From the NCBI GenBank assembly GCA_937967685.1, contig CALBTX010000244.1, positions 1-40,590 of the forward strand: 40,590 bases of DNA, read 5' to 3'. Positions 40,052 through 40,590 of this stretch are shown in pieces. Numbering within the stretch: position 1 is the stretch's first letter; each line of letters begins with the position of its first letter. A program made the position numbers and the translations under genes. The notes under the pieces are model-generated. The model had not been told where the DNA came from. It saw only the letters and a program-made list of their open reading frames with translations, and ran no database searches. Origin of the DNA: an uncultured Bacillaceae bacterium (GTDB lineage Bacteria > Bacillota > Bacilli > Caldalkalibacillales > Caldalkalibacillaceae).

Positions 40052-40389
40052 TTATTTTCTCCCCCTTCAAGAAACGAATCAATCATATTTTTAACAAATT
40101 CCCATTCTTTGCGCTTTTGTTCAAATCCTTCTTCACCCGATGGAGTTAATCGATAATATTTCCGCCTTCCTCCTGGTCCTTGTTCATCTCCCCAATAGGA
40201 CTCTATCCACATGTTTTTCTCTAGGCGCTTTAATGATAAATAAAGTGTTCCTTCTTTCAATTCGAAATGTTCTTCGCTCTTTTCTCGAACAAACTTGGCA
40301 ATTTCATATCCGTACATATCCTCATCCCTTAACAAGGAGAGAATGATAGTATCAATATGACCTTTTAAAACCTCTTTGTTTATTTCCAA
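40048..40389 (-). CDS. PadR-family transcriptional regulator
   Basis: About 113 residues: a winged helix of PadR type (KGHIDTIILSLLRDEDMYGYEIAKFVREKS, then ELKEGTLYLSLKRLEKNMWIESYWGDEQGPGGRRKYYRLTPSGEEGF) and a short C-terminal dimerisation helix. The TTG at 40389 is the likely start, with AGGAGG eight bases upstream; the GTG at 40395 lies too close to that site. It overlaps the HAAS-domain gene by four bases. The promoter carries an inverted repeat, suggesting autoregulation as in other PadR/HAAS pairs. Confidence 0.9.
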   Translation of the reverse strand: MEINKEVLKGHIDTIILSLLRDEDMYGYEIAKFVREKSEEHFELKEGTLYLSLKRLEKNMWIESYWGDEQGPGGRRKYYRLTPSGEEGFEQKRKEWEFVKNMIDSFLEGGENN

Positions 40390-40409
40390 ATACACCGCCT
40401 CCTAACCAT

Positions 40410-40444
40410 ACTATAAAATATAATACCTAATAATGCAAGGTATT
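40410..40444 (-). promoter_or_regulatory. Promoter and probable PadR operator
   Basis: On the minus strand TTGCAT (40438-40433), exactly 17 bases, then TATAGT (40415-40410). The inverted repeat AATACCT (40422-40428) / AGGTATT (40438-40444), with a 9-base spacer, overlaps the -35 and the spacer. This is the place where a repressor would block RNA polymerase. The remaining 40445-40590 holds no gene that I can support. Confidence 0.6.
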
Positions 40445-40590
40445 CCTTCAAAAAAACATCCCTTGTAGCCAACCTTTTCAACTTAGCCAATCTTATCCTC
40501 ACCTACCAAATCTTCAATTTCAAGCTGCTTTATCATTTGAGTTTCCGCAAAATGTAGTGAATCGAGTTACAAATTAAAGATGATCTGTCG

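Noticed and set aside
40445..40590. Start or end of another gene at the right edge of the window
   Set aside because: Short frames on the minus strand are broken by stops within 25 codons, and no family is recognisable.
1..40590. CRISPR array, tRNA or rRNA genes, prophage genes
   Set aside because: I saw no regularly spaced repeats, no tRNA-like cloverleaf sequences and no rRNA or phage structural genes on either strand.

Overview
The window looks like a chromosome segment from a Bacillales organism (Bacillaceae-like). From about 0.7 to 21.1 kb it keeps the gene set, and much of the order, of the Bacillus subtilis efp-yqhT-aroQ-yqhR-yqhO-mntR-lipM-gcvPB-gcvPA-gcvT-yqhH-yqhG-yqzE neighbourhood (order recalled from memory). 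It also has AGGAGG-type ribosome sites, many GTG and TTG starts, a Bacillus-type tandem glycine riboswitch, and YheC/YheD proteins, a family linked to endospore coats. The genus cannot be fixed from the sequence; a thermophilic or alkaliphilic Bacillaceae is only a guess.

Layout. 0-0.66 kb: a HEPN/MNT (HepT-MntA-like) toxin-antitoxin pair whose HEPN partner appears frameshifted. 0.69-3.4 kb: minus-strand run yqhR-aroQ-yqhT-efp. 3.5-7 kb: a subtilisin-like protease without a signal peptide, a patatin-like lipase, the Mn regulator mntR and a CcdA-type membrane protein. 7.1-9.7 kb: a class II (B12-dependent) ribonucleotide reductase with a strong tandem NrdR operator upstream. 10.2-13.8 kb: D-amino acid transaminase, octanoyltransferase lipM and a lactate permease. 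13.8-18.3 kb: the glycine cleavage genes gcvT-gcvPA-gcvPB behind a tandem glycine riboswitch whose terminator can be traced base by base. LipM lies next to these genes and, by family knowledge, loads the H protein with octanoate. 18.4-21.1 kb: SNF2 helicase yqhH, yqhG and small yqzE.

21.1-38.6 kb is the unusual part. Four tandem YheC/YheD-type ATP-grasp genes (minus) are followed by a divergent UDP-GlcNAc 2-epimerase. Then comes a nine-gene minus-strand operon: four paralogous GT-B glycosyltransferases, one further glycosyltransferase, a hexapeptide acyltransferase, a nucleotide-sugar dehydrogenase, a glucuronyl C5-epimerase-like protein and a DUF4855-like protein. A second DUF4855-like gene is divergent at the far end. 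No flippase, ABC exporter, polymerase or lipid-carrier priming transferase is visible. With the YheC/YheD block alongside, this fits a glycan assembled in the mother-cell cytoplasm onto the spore surface, possibly containing amino-uronic acids altered by C5 epimerisation. That function is inference.

38.7-40.6 kb is visibly more AT-rich: a decayed IS3-family remnant, then a PadR regulator with a HAAS-domain membrane protein, behind a promoter overlapped by a dyad.
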